DNA from: Pseudomonas sp. Irchel s3h17
GTDB lineage: Bacteria > Pseudomonadota > Gammaproteobacteria > Pseudomonadales > Pseudomonadaceae
Assembly: GCF_900187505.1 (NCBI RefSeq)
Contig: NZ_FYDL01000014.1
Span: forward strand, 62,001-126,000
Direction: 5' to 3'
DNA: 64,000 bases
In this document: piece after piece, positions 36,076-45,165 of the stretch
Position numbering within the stretch: the first letter of the stretch is position 1
How the letters are laid out: each line of letters opens with the position of its first letter
Notes under the pieces: generated by a model
What the model saw: the letters and a program-made list of their open reading frames with translations, nothing else
Told to the model about the DNA's origin: nothing
Databases searched by the model: none
Program-made: the position numbers and the translations under genes

Positions 36076-36177
36076 GTTCTACCTCATGACTTGCGAAAAG
36101 CAGATTAGTTATAGCCCAGCTTCGTCGTCTGTCGACGACTGCCAGAAAAAATTCAACATCCGCTGGTAACCAGCGGT

Positions 36178-36603
36178 TTATGCCCCTTCACCGTGCACGG
36201 TGGCGAGGACTTTGCGAGCACCGCCTTGATCACGGTGCTCGCCCAGATAAACACCTTGCCAACTACCTAACGCCAATCGGCCCGCCGTGATCGGCAAACT
36301 CAACTGACAGCCTAGCAAACTGGCCTTGAAGTGCGCCGGGAGGTCGTCCAGGCCTTCGTCGTTATGCTCATAGCCGGCTGCGCCTTGTGGGATCAGCCGG
36401 TTGAAAAACCGTTCGAAGTCGCGGCGTACCGCCGGATCGGCGTTCTCGTTGATGGTCAACGACGCCGAGGTATGCTGCAGCCACAAATGCAACAGACCCA
36501 CCCGACATGCCTTGAGTTCAGGCAGGCCGGCGAGCAACTCGTCCGTTACCAGATGAAAGCCCCGAGGCCTTGCCCGCAGGGTAATCAGAGTCTGTTGCCA
36601 CAT
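36178..36603 (-). CDS. YjbQ family protein (UPF0047)
   Basis: A 141-residue protein of the YjbQ/UPF0047 family. LWLQHTSASLTINENADPAV is its signature; the conserved histidines and aspartates may bind metal. Some members support weak thiamine-phosphate synthase activity, so the database name is only a hint and no role is established here. I chose the ATG at 36603, six bases from GGAGA, over an upstream candidate nine codons earlier. Confidence 0.88.
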   Translation of the reverse strand: MWQQTLITLRARPRGFHLVTDELLAGLPELKACRVGLLHLWLQHTSASLTINENADPAVRRDFERFFNRLIPQGAAGYEHNDEGLDDLPAHFKASLLGCQLSLPITAGRLALGSWQGVYLGEHRDQGGARKVLATVHGEGA

Positions 36604-36776
36604 ACAGTTCTCCGCACGTTCGGGGCGCATTCTAGCGCGCTCTGGGAAAAAACAAAGAGCCTAATATTCCTGCAATGCTGTAAGCCATCGACCCTACAAA
36701 ATCGTTTGGCGCAAAGGCTACAAAATACGCCTGAAAAAACCTTTCAGCCCGCTCCTCACGGTCAAATGCCAGGCAG

Positions 36777-36800
36777 AAAAAAGCCCGGCAAGCCGGGCGA
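36777..36800 (-). terminator. Terminator of glnK-amtB
   Basis: The stem gcccggc / gccgggc with an A-run to the left (T-run on the minus strand) lies about 20 bases after the amtB stop. Confidence 0.8.
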
Positions 36801-36815
36801 TTTCTTTGCGTTGGC

Positions 36816-38153
36816 TTACAAGTTGTAGCCACGCTCGTTGTGTTGTGCCAGATCGAGGCCAACCGCTTCTTCCTCTTCGGTAATCCGCAGCCCCATGACC
36901 GCATCCAGCACCTTGAGAATGATGAAGGTCGCGATGGCGGTGTAGATCACCGTGAAGCCCACGCCTTTGCACTGAATCCAGACTTGTGCGGCGATGTCGG
37001 TCACGGTGCCGAAGCCACCCAGCGAAGGGGCCGCGAATACACCGGTGAGGATGGCGCCGAGGATACCGCCGATCCCGTGTACGCCAAAGGCGTCGAGGGA
37101 GTCGTCATAGCCCAGTTTGCGTTTCAGGGTCGTGGCGCAGAAGAAGCACACCACACCCGCCGCCAGACCGATCACCAGGGCCCCCATCGGACCCACGGTG
37201 CCCGCGGCTGGAGTAATGGCCACCAGGCCGGCGACGACACCCGAGGCGATACCCAGGGCGCTGGGTTTGCCGTGGGTCAGCCATTCAGCCAGCATCCAGC
37301 CCAGGGCAGCAGCGGCGGTCGCGATCTGAGTGACCAGCATCGCCATGCCGGCGGTGCCATTGGCCGCCAGGGCGGAGCCGGCGTTGAAGCCGAACCAGCC
37401 CACCCACAGCATCGCAGCACCCATCAGGGTGTAACCCAGGTTGTGCGGAGCCATGGGGGTGGTCGGGAAGCCTTTGCGCTTGCCCAGTACCAGGCACGCC
37501 ACCAGGCCGGCAATACCGGCGTTGATGTGCACCACGGTGCCGCCCGCGAAGTCCAGCACGCCCCAGTCCCACATCAGGCCGCCGTTGCCCGACCAGACCA
37601 TGTGGGCAATCGGTGCGTAGACCAGGGTGAACCACACGCCCATGAAGATCAGCATGGCGGAGAACTTCATCCGCTCGGCAAAGGCACCGACGATCAGCGC
37701 AGGGGTGATGATGGCGAATGTCATCTGGAAGGTGATGAACACCGCCTCAGGGAACAGTGCCGTCGGCCCTGTCACGCTCGCTGGCGTGACACCGGCGAGG
37801 AACGCCTTGCCCATGCCGCCGACGAACGAGTTGAGATTGACGACGCCCTGCTCCATGCCGGTGGTGTCGAACGCAATGCTGTAGCCATAAATGACCCACA
37901 GGATGCTGATCAGACCGGTAATGGCGAAGCACTGCATCATCACGGAAAGAATGTTTTTGGAGCGCACCATGCCGCCGTAGAACAACGCGAGGCCTGGAAT
38001 GGTCATGAAAAGCACAAGGGCAGTAGCGGTCAACATCCAGGCGGTGTCGCCGGCGTTGAGGACCGGGGCCGCCACTTCGTCTGCCGCCATGGCCAGGCTG
38101 GGCATTACGAAGGACAACAGGGCGCCTAGCCCTGCGAATTTACGCAGAGTCAT
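36816..38153 (-). CDS. amtB: Ammonium transporter AmtB
   Basis: Inner-membrane ammonium channel of 445 residues. A cleavable signal (AGLGALLSFVMPSLAMA) precedes 11 membrane segments. The pore histidine pair is visible in GGTVVHINAGIAGLV and FGVHGIGGILGAI, and FYGGMVRSKNILSVMM marks the family. The start at 38153 follows a purine-rich site. It lies 34 bases after glnK in one operon; GlnK binds AmtB and closes it when nitrogen is plentiful. Confidence 0.96.
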   Translation of the reverse strand: MTLRKFAGLGALLSFVMPSLAMAADEVAAPVLNAGDTAWMLTATALVLFMTIPGLALFYGGMVRSKNILSVMMQCFAITGLISILWVIYGYSIAFDTTGMEQGVVNLNSFVGGMGKAFLAGVTPASVTGPTALFPEAVFITFQMTFAIITPALIVGAFAERMKFSAMLIFMGVWFTLVYAPIAHMVWSGNGGLMWDWGVLDFAGGTVVHINAGIAGLVACLVLGKRKGFPTTPMAPHNLGYTLMGAAMLWVGWFGFNAGSALAANGTAGMAMLVTQIATAAAALGWMLAEWLTHGKPSALGIASGVVAGLVAITPAAGTVGPMGALVIGLAAGVVCFFCATTLKRKLGYDDSLDAFGVHGIGGILGAILTGVFAAPSLGGFGTVTDIAAQVWIQCKGVGFTVIYTAIATFIILKVLDAVMGLRITEEEEAVGLDLAQHNERGYNL

Positions 38154-38187
38154 ATTGTTTTCTCCTGGGGCGTTGGGGTTTGGCGGC

Positions 38188-38526
38188 TTAGATTGCGTCG
38201 GTATCGGTTTCGCCGGTACGGATGCGAATAGCCTGTTCCAGATTGACCACGAAGATCTTGCCGTCACCAATCTTGCCGGTGTTGGCCGCCTTGGTTATCG
38301 CCTCGATAACCCGGTCAAGATCCTTGTCGTCGATGGCGACATCGATCTTCACCTTGGGCAGGAAATCGACCACGTACTCCGCGCCGCGATACAGCTCGGT
38401 GTGACCCTTCTGCCGACCGAAGCCTTTGACCTCTGTGACGGTAATGCCCTGCACGCCGATCTCGGACAACGACTCGCGTACGTCATCCAGTTTGAACGGC
38501 TTGATGATGGCAGTGACTAGCTTCAT
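38188..38526 (-). CDS. glnK: Nitrogen regulatory protein PII (GlnK)
   Basis: Trimeric signal protein that binds ATP, ADP and 2-oxoglutarate and is uridylylated by GlnD. The 112-residue product has MKLVTAIIKPFKLDDVRESL at the start, the T-loop RGAEYVVDF with the modified tyrosine at 51 and the C-terminal signature GKIGDGKIFV. The start at 38526 gives the standard length. Its gene precedes amtB, so it is GlnK by context; this genus often has only this PII protein. Confidence 0.96.
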   Translation of the reverse strand: MKLVTAIIKPFKLDDVRESLSEIGVQGITVTEVKGFGRQKGHTELYRGAEYVVDFLPKVKIDVAIDDKDLDRVIEAITKAANTGKIGDGKIFVVNLEQAIRIRTGETDTDAI

Positions 38527-38941
38527 GAAAACTCTCTCCCGAATTGGTGGACTTGCCCCAGGAAAACAAACCCGTCTCAAGTCTAAGCGCAGTGCCTGGC
38601 TTTGTAACGCATCGTCGGCCTTACCTGCCCGACTGACGCCAGTTAACCGCTCCTGACGAAACTCCCCGCTCCGCCTGCCGCACTGCATTCGTCACAGCGA
38701 CTGCATCAGTGCATGGGTTACTCAAGTCTTAGCAGAAAGCTTGCCATCTCCTGAAAAGTCACTGATTTCAATCTCTTGCCTGCGACCGTGAACGCTTGCC
38801 CCGATTCCCCCTCATCGATACGCACAATAACAGTGCGCCGACGGGCGGCCATGTGCACGAAAACCGTGCGGCCCGGTGCGCACAAATGACCATAGACGCT
38901 GCGTGATACACTGCCAGCCATCAGTTTTAAGGACCCTTACC
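38527..38941. other. Intergenic region between glnK and ubiK
   Basis: These 415 bases hold divergent promoters. A candidate sigma-54 site for glnK is listed separately, and upstream of it lie short inverted elements (gcactgcattcgtcac, tgcatcagtgca; 38680-38713) that could be NtrC sites. A 67-codon minus-strand frame at 38718-38921 lacks a ribosome site and has atypical codon use, so I do not call it. Confidence 0.5.
38626..38641 (-). promoter_or_regulatory. Candidate sigma-54 promoter of glnK-amtB
   Basis: On the minus strand tggcgtcagtcgggca keeps the GG and GC dinucleotides of a -24/-12 promoter with correct spacing (consensus TGGCAC-N5-TTGCA), about 100 bases before glnK. Three of the less strict positions differ. 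Nitrogen control of this operon by NtrC and RpoN is usual in proteobacteria, which supports but does not prove the call. Confidence 0.4.
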
Positions 38942-39202
38942 ATGCTCGCGCCCAAAGACCTCCTCGACGCCCTGAGCGGCCACGCCTCCCGCCTGTTCAG
39001 CGGCGAAACCCCGCTGCCGAAAAGCGAAATCGAAAGCCAGTTCAAAGCCCTGCTGCAAAGCGGCTTCAGCAAACTGGACCTGGTGAGCCGGGAAGAATTC
39101 GACAGCCAGATGGTTGTACTGGCGCGCACCCGGGCACGGCTGGAGAGCCTTGAGGCAAAAGTGGCGGAACTGGAAGCGAAGCTCAACCCGCCCGCCGAGT
39201 GA
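38942..39202 (+). CDS. ubiK: UbiK, ubiquinone biosynthesis accessory factor
   Basis: An 86-residue protein of the BMFP/YqiC family. It assists the Ubi enzyme complex in aerobic ubiquinone synthesis with UbiJ. The middle contains SEIESQFKALLQSGFSKLDL and the C-terminus is a long coiled-coil (ARLESLEAKVAELEAKL) that forms trimers and binds lipids. The start MLAPKDLLDAL at 38942 matches the family. Confidence 0.9.
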   Translation: MLAPKDLLDALSGHASRLFSGETPLPKSEIESQFKALLQSGFSKLDLVSREEFDSQMVVLARTRARLESLEAKVAELEAKLNPPAE

Positions 39203-39211
39203 GCCCCTTAC

Positions 39212-39325
39212 AGTAGGAGCAGCCGCTCGATGCTCGAGCGCTCGCGATGGGCGTCAACGATTACGCGTGCTGTCTGAATAGACGCGACGCTCTTGCGTTC
39301 ATCGCGAGCGCGCTCGCGCCTACAA
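39212..39325. repeat. REPIN-like inverted repeat pair (type TAGGAGCGAGC)
   Basis: The left arm gtaggagcagccgctcgatg and the right arm catcgcgagcgcgctcgcgc-ctac are imperfect inverted copies about 70 bases apart, in the gap between ubiK and comM. Sequence differs from the pairs at 35.5, 48.1 and 61.6 kb, so it belongs to another REP class. Confidence 0.65.
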
Positions 39326-39447
39326 ATGTCCCCCCGCCCGCAACATTCTGCGAACGTTTGCCCGCCCTCGCGCAGCGCTAAAACACCCCCGCGCAACTAC
39401 CCTTGAACAACCGCAGGAAGCGGCTTTCTTTCGCTCAAGGAATGACC

Positions 39448-40941
39448 ATGTCCCTCTCTATCGTCCACAGTCGCGCCCAAGTGGGCGTCGAGGCGCCTGC
39501 CGTTACCGTCGAAGTCCACCTGGCCAATGGCTTGCCGTCGCTGACGATGGTCGGCTTGCCCGAAGCGGCGGTGAAGGAAAGCAAGGACCGGGTGCGCAGT
39601 GCGATCATCAATTCAGGGCTGCAGTTTCCGGCGCGGCGCATCACGCTGAACCTCGCCCCTGCTGATTTGCCGAAGGATGGCGGGCGGTTCGACCTGGCGA
39701 TAGCCTTGGGAATCCTGTCGGCCAGCGTGCAAGTGCCGACGTTGACCCTCGATGATGTGGAGTGCCTGGGAGAGCTGGCACTTTCCGGTGAGGTGCGGGC
39801 GGTTCGCGGGGTATTGCCGGCGGCTCTCGCGGCGCGCAAGGCCGGACGCGCGCTGGTGGTGCCGTGGGCGAATGCCGAGGAGGCTTGCCTGGCCTCCGGA
39901 CTGAAGGTGATTGCGGTGAATCACCTGCTGGAAGCGGTCGCGCACTTCAATGGTCACACGCCCGTCGAACCCTATACCTCCGATGGCTTGCTCCATGCCA
40001 GCAAGCCCTATCCCGACCTGAATGAAGTGCAGGGCCAGATTGCGGCCAAGCGGGCGTTGCTGATTGCTGCCGCGGGGGCGCATAACCTGTTGTTCAGCGG
40101 GCCACCGGGCACGGGAAAAACCTTGTTGGCGAGTCGTTTGCCAGGGCTGTTGCCCCCCCTGGCGGAGAGCGAAGCACTGGAAGTGGCGGCGATTCAATCG
40201 GTCGCCAGTTGCGTGCCCTTGAGTCATTGGCCGCAACGGCCCTTCAGGCAACCCCATCACTCGGCTTCCGGCCCGGCGCTGGTCGGCGGCGGCTCGAAAC
40301 CACAGCCCGGCGAAATCACCCTGGCCCATCACGGCGTGCTGTTCCTGGATGAGCTGCCGGAGTTCGACCGCAAGGTATTGGAGGTGTTGCGCGAGCCGCT
40401 GGAATCCGGCCAGATTGTGATCTCGCGGGCCCGGGATCGCGTGCGTTTCCCCGCCCGCTTCCAGTTGGTGGCGGCCATGAACCCCTGCCCCTGTGGCTAC
40501 CTGGGCGACCCCAGTGGCCGCTGTTCCTGCACGCCGGACATGGTCCAGCGCTACCGCAACAAACTCTCCGGCCCCCTGCTTGACCGCATCGACCTGCACC
40601 TGACCGTCGCCCGCGAGGCCACCGCGCTCAACCCCGCCATCCAACCCGGCGACAACACCGCCAGCGCCGCCGAGCGCGTCGCCCACGCCCGGGAGCGCCA
40701 GCATAAGCGCCAGGGTTGCGCGAACGCCTTTCTCGATCTACCCGGCCTGCGCCAGCACTGCAGATTGTCCAAGGCTGACGAACACTGGCTGGAAAGCGCC
40801 TGCGAACGGTTGACCCTGTCCCTCAGGGCGGCCCATCGCTTGCTCAAGGTCGCGCGCACCCTGGCGGACCTTGAACAGGTGGAGCACATCCAGCGCGAAC
40901 ACCTGGCCGAGGCACTGCACTATCGACCTTCGAGCCAGTGA
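39448..40941 (+). CDS. comM: YifB/ComM family Mg-chelatase-like AAA+ protein
   Basis: A 497-residue AAA+ ATPase. An N-terminal Lon-protease-like domain (VEVHLANGLPSLTMVGLPE) precedes the ATPase core with Walker A GPPGTGKTLLASRL and Walker B VLFLDELPEF, and a C-terminal Mg-chelatase lid domain. ComM of Vibrio and Haemophilus is a hexameric helicase that drives branch migration in natural transformation; the gene is widespread in species not known to be competent. Start at 39448 has AAGGA seven bases away. Confidence 0.93.
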   Translation: MSLSIVHSRAQVGVEAPAVTVEVHLANGLPSLTMVGLPEAAVKESKDRVRSAIINSGLQFPARRITLNLAPADLPKDGGRFDLAIALGILSASVQVPTLTLDDVECLGELALSGEVRAVRGVLPAALAARKAGRALVVPWANAEEACLASGLKVIAVNHLLEAVAHFNGHTPVEPYTSDGLLHASKPYPDLNEVQGQIAAKRALLIAAAGAHNLLFSGPPGTGKTLLASRLPGLLPPLAESEALEVAAIQSVASCVPLSHWPQRPFRQPHHSASGPALVGGGSKPQPGEITLAHHGVLFLDELPEFDRKVLEVLREPLESGQIVISRARDRVRFPARFQLVAAMNPCPCGYLGDPSGRCSCTPDMVQRYRNKLSGPLLDRIDLHLTVAREATALNPAIQPGDNTASAAERVAHARERQHKRQGCANAFLDLPGLRQHCRLSKADEHWLESACERLTLSLRAAHRLLKVARTLADLEQVEHIQREHLAEALHYRPSSQ

Positions 40942-40954
40942 ACGGCGCACCGGC

Positions 40955-41875
40955 TCAGTCCAGGCGCTGGACGTCCGGCAGCTCCATGGCCTGAACTTCA
41001 CCCTGCAGGAAGTCACTCAGACGACGCAAACGCTCGCCTCCCGGACGGGTTTTCGGCCAGACCAGATAGTAATTCAGGCCGCTGGCAACAGCGGTCGGCC
41101 ACGGCAGGCTCAAGCGCCCTTGAGCCACGTCCTCGGCCACCATCAACAAGTCACCCATCGATACGCCATACCCACGGGCGGCGGCAATCATCCCCAGCTC
41201 CAGGGTGTCGAACACCTGCCCGCCCTTGAGCGACACCCGCTCGGACAGGCCCATGCGCTCCAGCCAACTGCGCCAGTCGCGGCGATCCGGGGTCGGGTGG
41301 AGCAATTCGGTACTGGCCAGGCGCTCGACGTCCCAGGGCTGATCGTTCAACAGGTTCGGCGCGCCCACCGGGATCAACAACTCCGGAAACAGATAACTGG
41401 CTTCCCAGTCTGGTGGAAAATGCCCATTGCTCAGCAATACGGCACAGTCGAAAGGCTCGTGATTGAAGTCCACCGAGTCGATATCCATCCAGGCGCTGGT
41501 CAACTGCACCTCATTACCCGGCTGCAGATGCCGGAAGCGACTCAGACGCGCCAGCAGCCAGCGCATGGTCAAGGTCGAAGGGGCTTTCATGCGCAAGATG
41601 TCGTCTTCGGCGCGCAAGGTATTGCAGGCCCGCTCCAATGCACCAAAACCTTCGCGCACCCCCGGCAACAGCAACCGTGCGGCCTCAGTCAATTGCAGAT
41701 GGCGTCCGCTGCGTTGAAACAACCGGCAGGCAAAGTGATCCTCCAGCGTGCGTATATGTCGGCTGACGGCACTTTGGGTGATCGACAACTCTTCGGCGGC
41801 GCGGGTAAACGAACTGTGTCGCGCGGCGGCTTCGAATGCGCGAAGGGCATACAGCGGTGGAAGACGACGAGACAT
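40955..41875 (-). CDS. LysR-family transcriptional regulator (GcvA-like)
   Basis: A 306-residue regulator. The winged helix-turn-helix is LRAFEAAARHSSFTRAAEEL and SITQSAVSRHIRTLEDHFA; the rest is a periplasmic-binding-like effector domain. RLPPLYALRAFEAAARH resembles the GcvA/AmpR subgroup. Target and effector are unknown; the divergent MATE exporter, 152 bases away, is a natural candidate. The start at 41875 follows GGAG; 58 upstream codons in frame are non-coding. Confidence 0.88.
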   Translation of the reverse strand: MSRRLPPLYALRAFEAAARHSSFTRAAEELSITQSAVSRHIRTLEDHFACRLFQRSGRHLQLTEAARLLLPGVREGFGALERACNTLRAEDDILRMKAPSTLTMRWLLARLSRFRHLQPGNEVQLTSAWMDIDSVDFNHEPFDCAVLLSNGHFPPDWEASYLFPELLIPVGAPNLLNDQPWDVERLASTELLHPTPDRRDWRSWLERMGLSERVSLKGGQVFDTLELGMIAAARGYGVSMGDLLMVAEDVAQGRLSLPWPTAVASGLNYYLVWPKTRPGGERLRRLSDFLQGEVQAMELPDVQRLD

Positions 41876-42027
41876 CGATAGAGCTCCTGCAACGCAATGG
41901 GCCAACCCTAGCAGAATCTCTCCAGCATGAGTTTTAATCATGCCAGTGATCGTTTTTATCCCTTTGTGTAAACACCTCGGAGCGCCGAGAATCAGCCGTT
42001 CCCACATCTTCTGACGAAACGAGCGTG

Positions 42028-43431
42028 ATGACCATGCAGCATCCAGCAAGGACCGAACTCTGGGCTATCCTGCGGCTGGCGGGGCCGCTGATCGCCTCGC
42101 AGTTGGCGCACATGCTGATGGTCCTCACCGACACCCTGATGATGGCCAAGCTCAGTCCGGAAGCATTGGCCGGTGGCGGCCTGGGCGCGGCGACCTACTC
42201 GTTCGTGTCGATTTTCTGCATCGGTGTGATCGCCGCGGTCGGCACCCTGGTGGCGATCCGTCAGGGTGCCGGCGACATCGAGGGCGCTGCACGGCTGACC
42301 CAGGCCGGACTCTGGCTGGCGTGGTTGATGGCACTGGTGGCAGGCTTGCTGCTGTGGAACCTCAAGCCGGTGTTGCTGCTGTTCGGGCAGACGGAAAGCA
42401 ACGTACACATGGCCGGGCAGTTCCTGCTGCTCCTGCCGTTCGCCCTGCCCGGCTACCTGAGCTTCATGGCACTGCGCGGGTTCACCAGCGCCATCGGCCG
42501 GGCCACGCCAGTGATGGTCATCAGCGTGGTCGGCACCGTGGCCAACTTCCTGCTCAACTACGCGCTGATCACCGGTATGTTCGGCCTGCCGAAAATGGGC
42601 CTGGTGGGCATCGGGCTGGTCACGGCCATTGTCGCCAACTGCATGGCGCTGGGCCTGGCCTGGCATATCCGCCGGCACCCGGCGTATGACGCCTATCCAC
42701 TCCGCAACGGCCTGTCACGCCCCAATCGCCGGTATCTGCGAGAGCTCTGGCGGCTGGGCCTGCCTATCGGCGGCACCTACGCGGTAGAAGTCGGGTTGTT
42801 TGCGTTCGCCGCGTTGTGCATGGGCACCATGGGCAGCACGCAATTGGGCGCGCATCAGATCGCCCTGCAAATCGTCTCGGTGGCGTTCATGGTGCCGGCC
42901 GGGATGTCTTATGCAATCACGATGCGCATCGGCCAACACTACGGCGCCGGGCAATTGCTCGACGCACGCCTGGCCGGGCGGGTCGGGATCGGATTTGGTG
43001 CGTTGGCGATGCTCGGCTTTGCCATGGTGTTCTGGCTGCTGCCCAACCAGTTGGTCGGGCTGTTCCTGGACCATGACGACCCGGCGTTCGCCGAGGTGAT
43101 TGCCCTCGCGGTGAGCCTGTTGGCCGTCGCGGCCTGGTTCGAGCTGTTCGATGGTGTACAGACCATCGCCATGGGTTGCATACGCGGCCTGAAAGACGCC
43201 AAGACCACCTTCCTGGTGGGGCTGGGTTGCTACTGGCTGATCGGCGCACCCGCAGCCTGGTGGATGGCCTTCCACCTCGACTGGGGGCCGACGGGCGTCT
43301 GGTGGGGGCTTGCCTCGGGGCTGGCGTGTGCGGCGGTGAGCCTGACGCTGGCGTTTGAGTGGAAAATGAAGCGGATGATTCGCCTGGAGCCAACGCCAGA
43401 GCAGCATTTGCGGAACGCCCAGACAGACTGA
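42028..43431 (+). CDS. MATE family efflux transporter (NorM-like)
   Basis: A 467-residue exporter with 12 membrane segments in two similar halves (PLIASQLAHMLMVLTDTLMM and PIGGTYAVEVGLFAFAALCM). NorM-type MATE proteins expel cationic drugs in exchange for Na+ or H+. A GTG, an ATG three bases later and another six bases after that are all possible starts; I used 42028. It is divergent from the LysR gene. Confidence 0.9.
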   Translation: MTMQHPARTELWAILRLAGPLIASQLAHMLMVLTDTLMMAKLSPEALAGGGLGAATYSFVSIFCIGVIAAVGTLVAIRQGAGDIEGAARLTQAGLWLAWLMALVAGLLLWNLKPVLLLFGQTESNVHMAGQFLLLLPFALPGYLSFMALRGFTSAIGRATPVMVISVVGTVANFLLNYALITGMFGLPKMGLVGIGLVTAIVANCMALGLAWHIRRHPAYDAYPLRNGLSRPNRRYLRELWRLGLPIGGTYAVEVGLFAFAALCMGTMGSTQLGAHQIALQIVSVAFMVPAGMSYAITMRIGQHYGAGQLLDARLAGRVGIGFGALAMLGFAMVFWLLPNQLVGLFLDHDDPAFAEVIALAVSLLAVAAWFELFDGVQTIAMGCIRGLKDAKTTFLVGLGCYWLIGAPAAWWMAFHLDWGPTGVWWGLASGLACAAVSLTLAFEWKMKRMIRLEPTPEQHLRNAQTD

Positions 43432-43439
43432 GGTCTCAG

Positions 43440-43481
43440 TGGGAGCGAGCAGGCGGAACGCTGCCCGGCTCTCTCCCACAT
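43440..43481. repeat. Short palindromic REP-like element
   Basis: The bases tgggagcgagcaggcgg and ccggctctctccca form an imperfect hairpin between convergent MATE and EAL genes. It resembles one REP unit and may also work as a terminator. Confidence 0.45.
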
Positions 43482-43491
43482 TGGCTTGCGG

Positions 43492-45165
43492 TCAGCTCAC
43501 GACGTCCATTCTCGCCTGCTGGCTGCAGCCGAAGGTCAGGTACTCCACCAACTCTGCCAACGGCAGCGGCTTGCTGATCAGGTAGCCCTGCACCTGGTCG
43601 CAACCAAACCCCTGCAACAGCTCCAGCTGCTCCGGGGTTTCAACGCCCTCGGCAACCACTTCCAGATGGAGGTTGTGCGCCAGGTTGATCATGGCGTGGA
43701 CCAGCTTGCGATTCTCCTCGCGCTGTTCCATGCCACCGACAAAGCTCTTGTCGATCTTCAGCAAGGTAATCGGCAGGCTGTTGAGGTGCACGAACGATGA
43801 GAACCCGGTGCCGAAGTCATCCAGGGAAAAGCGCACACCCAGCCGCCCCAGCGCGTCCATGGTCTGCTTGACCAGGTCACTGCGGCGCATCACCGCGGTT
43901 TCGGTCAGCTCGAACTCCAGCCACTGCGCGTCGACGCCGCGCTCGGCGATCAGCCGGCTCAAGGTCGGCAGCAGCTGGCTGTCCTGGAACTGGCGAAACG
44001 ACAGGTTCACCGCCATATGCAACGCCGGCAAGCCGAGTTCACGCAGCGCTTGCATGTCACGCAGGGCCCGGGAAATGACCCAGTACCCCAGTGGCACGAT
44101 CAAGCCGCTCTGCTCGGCCAGCGGCACGAACTCACTCGGTGGCAACAAGCCGCGCTCGGTGTGTCGCCAGCGCACCAGGGCTTCGAGGCCGACGATCTGC
44201 CCGTCATCCAGGTTCAATCGCGGCTGGTAATGCAGTTCCAGTTCATCGCGACGCAAGGCGCGGCGCAGTTCACTTTCCAGGTCAGCCATGCTGCGGGCGT
44301 TACGGTTGATGCGTTCGTTGAAAATATGAAAGGTGCAGCCCTGGGTACTCTTGGCCTGCTGCATCGCAATGTGTGCATGCCACATCAGTGGGTCGGCACC
44401 CGCCTGGGCCCGGGCATGGGCAATCCCCAGGCTGGAGCCGATCAACAGGCTTTCACCGTCCACCCAGTAGGGCTCGGACAACGCTTCGGTAATGCGCTCG
44501 GCCATCCATTCGGCGCGTTGTGGCGCGCGACGGGTGTCGATCAGCAAGGCAAATTCATCGCTGCCCAGGCGTGCCAGTTGATCGCCGGCCTCAAGCTGGC
44601 TCTTGAGCCGCGAGACCACCTGCAGGATCAATCGGTCGCCGGCCTGATGGCCAAGGGCATCGTTGGCATGACGAAAGTTATCGAGGTCCAGGTGCCCCAA
44701 CGCCAGGCCGCGGCCTTCGTTTTCCGCCAGGCGTGCCGCCAGCAGGGTCTGGAACCCCTGGCGGTTGGCAATACCGGTCAGCGGGTCCTGCTCGGCTAGC
44801 CGCTGCAGGGTGTTTTCCAGCACCCCGCGCTCACGTACGTGGCGCAAGCAGCGCCGCAAGGTATCGGCATCCAGGACATCGCGCACCAGCCAGTCACTGA
44901 CACCGACCGGTGGCAGGGAAGGTTCATGCTCGAGCAACAATACCGTCGGCAGGCTGCACCGGCCCGGCTCCGGTTGCAGGGATGGAACCGTCAGCAGCAC
45001 CGCACTGTGGCTTTCGGTGAATAGGCTATTCACCGACTCCCAGGTCGGTGCACTGATCAGCACAGCCGAGCTCCCCATGGGAACCAGACACTCGCGCAAC
45101 AACGCTGCCCACGCTGGCTCGGGTGCCAGTAGCAGCAAACGCAAGGGTTCGACAGGCGTAGACAA
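43492..45165 (-). CDS. Cyclic-di-GMP phosphodiesterase with degenerate GGDEF domain and EAL domain
   Basis: A 557-residue protein: an N-terminal receiver-like domain (1-110) without the usual acidic pocket, a GGDEF domain with GSDEF at 201-205, and an EAL domain from about 305. EAL residues for catalysis are present: LEALVRW (328), NLSFRQFQ, FELTET, DDFGTGFSS, LKIDKSF, AEGVET, QGYLISKP. It should hydrolyse c-di-GMP; GSDEF alone may still allow cyclase or GTP binding. Position between MATE and rep recalls ProE of P. aeruginosa. Start is a TTG with GGGAG five bases upstream. Confidence 0.88.
   Translation of the reverse strand: MSTPVEPLRLLLLAPEPAWAALLRECLVPMGSSAVLISAPTWESVNSLFTESHSAVLLTVPSLQPEPGRCSLPTVLLLEHEPSLPPVGVSDWLVRDVLDADTLRRCLRHVRERGVLENTLQRLAEQDPLTGIANRQGFQTLLAARLAENEGRGLALGHLDLDNFRHANDALGHQAGDRLILQVVSRLKSQLEAGDQLARLGSDEFALLIDTRRAPQRAEWMAERITEALSEPYWVDGESLLIGSSLGIAHARAQAGADPLMWHAHIAMQQAKSTQGCTFHIFNERINRNARSMADLESELRRALRRDELELHYQPRLNLDDGQIVGLEALVRWRHTERGLLPPSEFVPLAEQSGLIVPLGYWVISRALRDMQALRELGLPALHMAVNLSFRQFQDSQLLPTLSRLIAERGVDAQWLEFELTETAVMRRSDLVKQTMDALGRLGVRFSLDDFGTGFSSFVHLNSLPITLLKIDKSFVGGMEQREENRKLVHAMINLAHNLHLEVVAEGVETPEQLELLQGFGCDQVQGYLISKPLPLAELVEYLTFGCSQQARMDVVS

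Noticed and set aside
36840..38129. 429-codon plus-strand frame across amtB
   Set aside because: Antisense to amtB; His/Gly/Glu-rich reversed codons without a start site.
38718..38921. 67-codon minus-strand frame in the glnK-ubiK gap
   Set aside because: No Shine-Dalgarno sequence, unusual AT-rich third positions and no family; it overlaps the likely control region.
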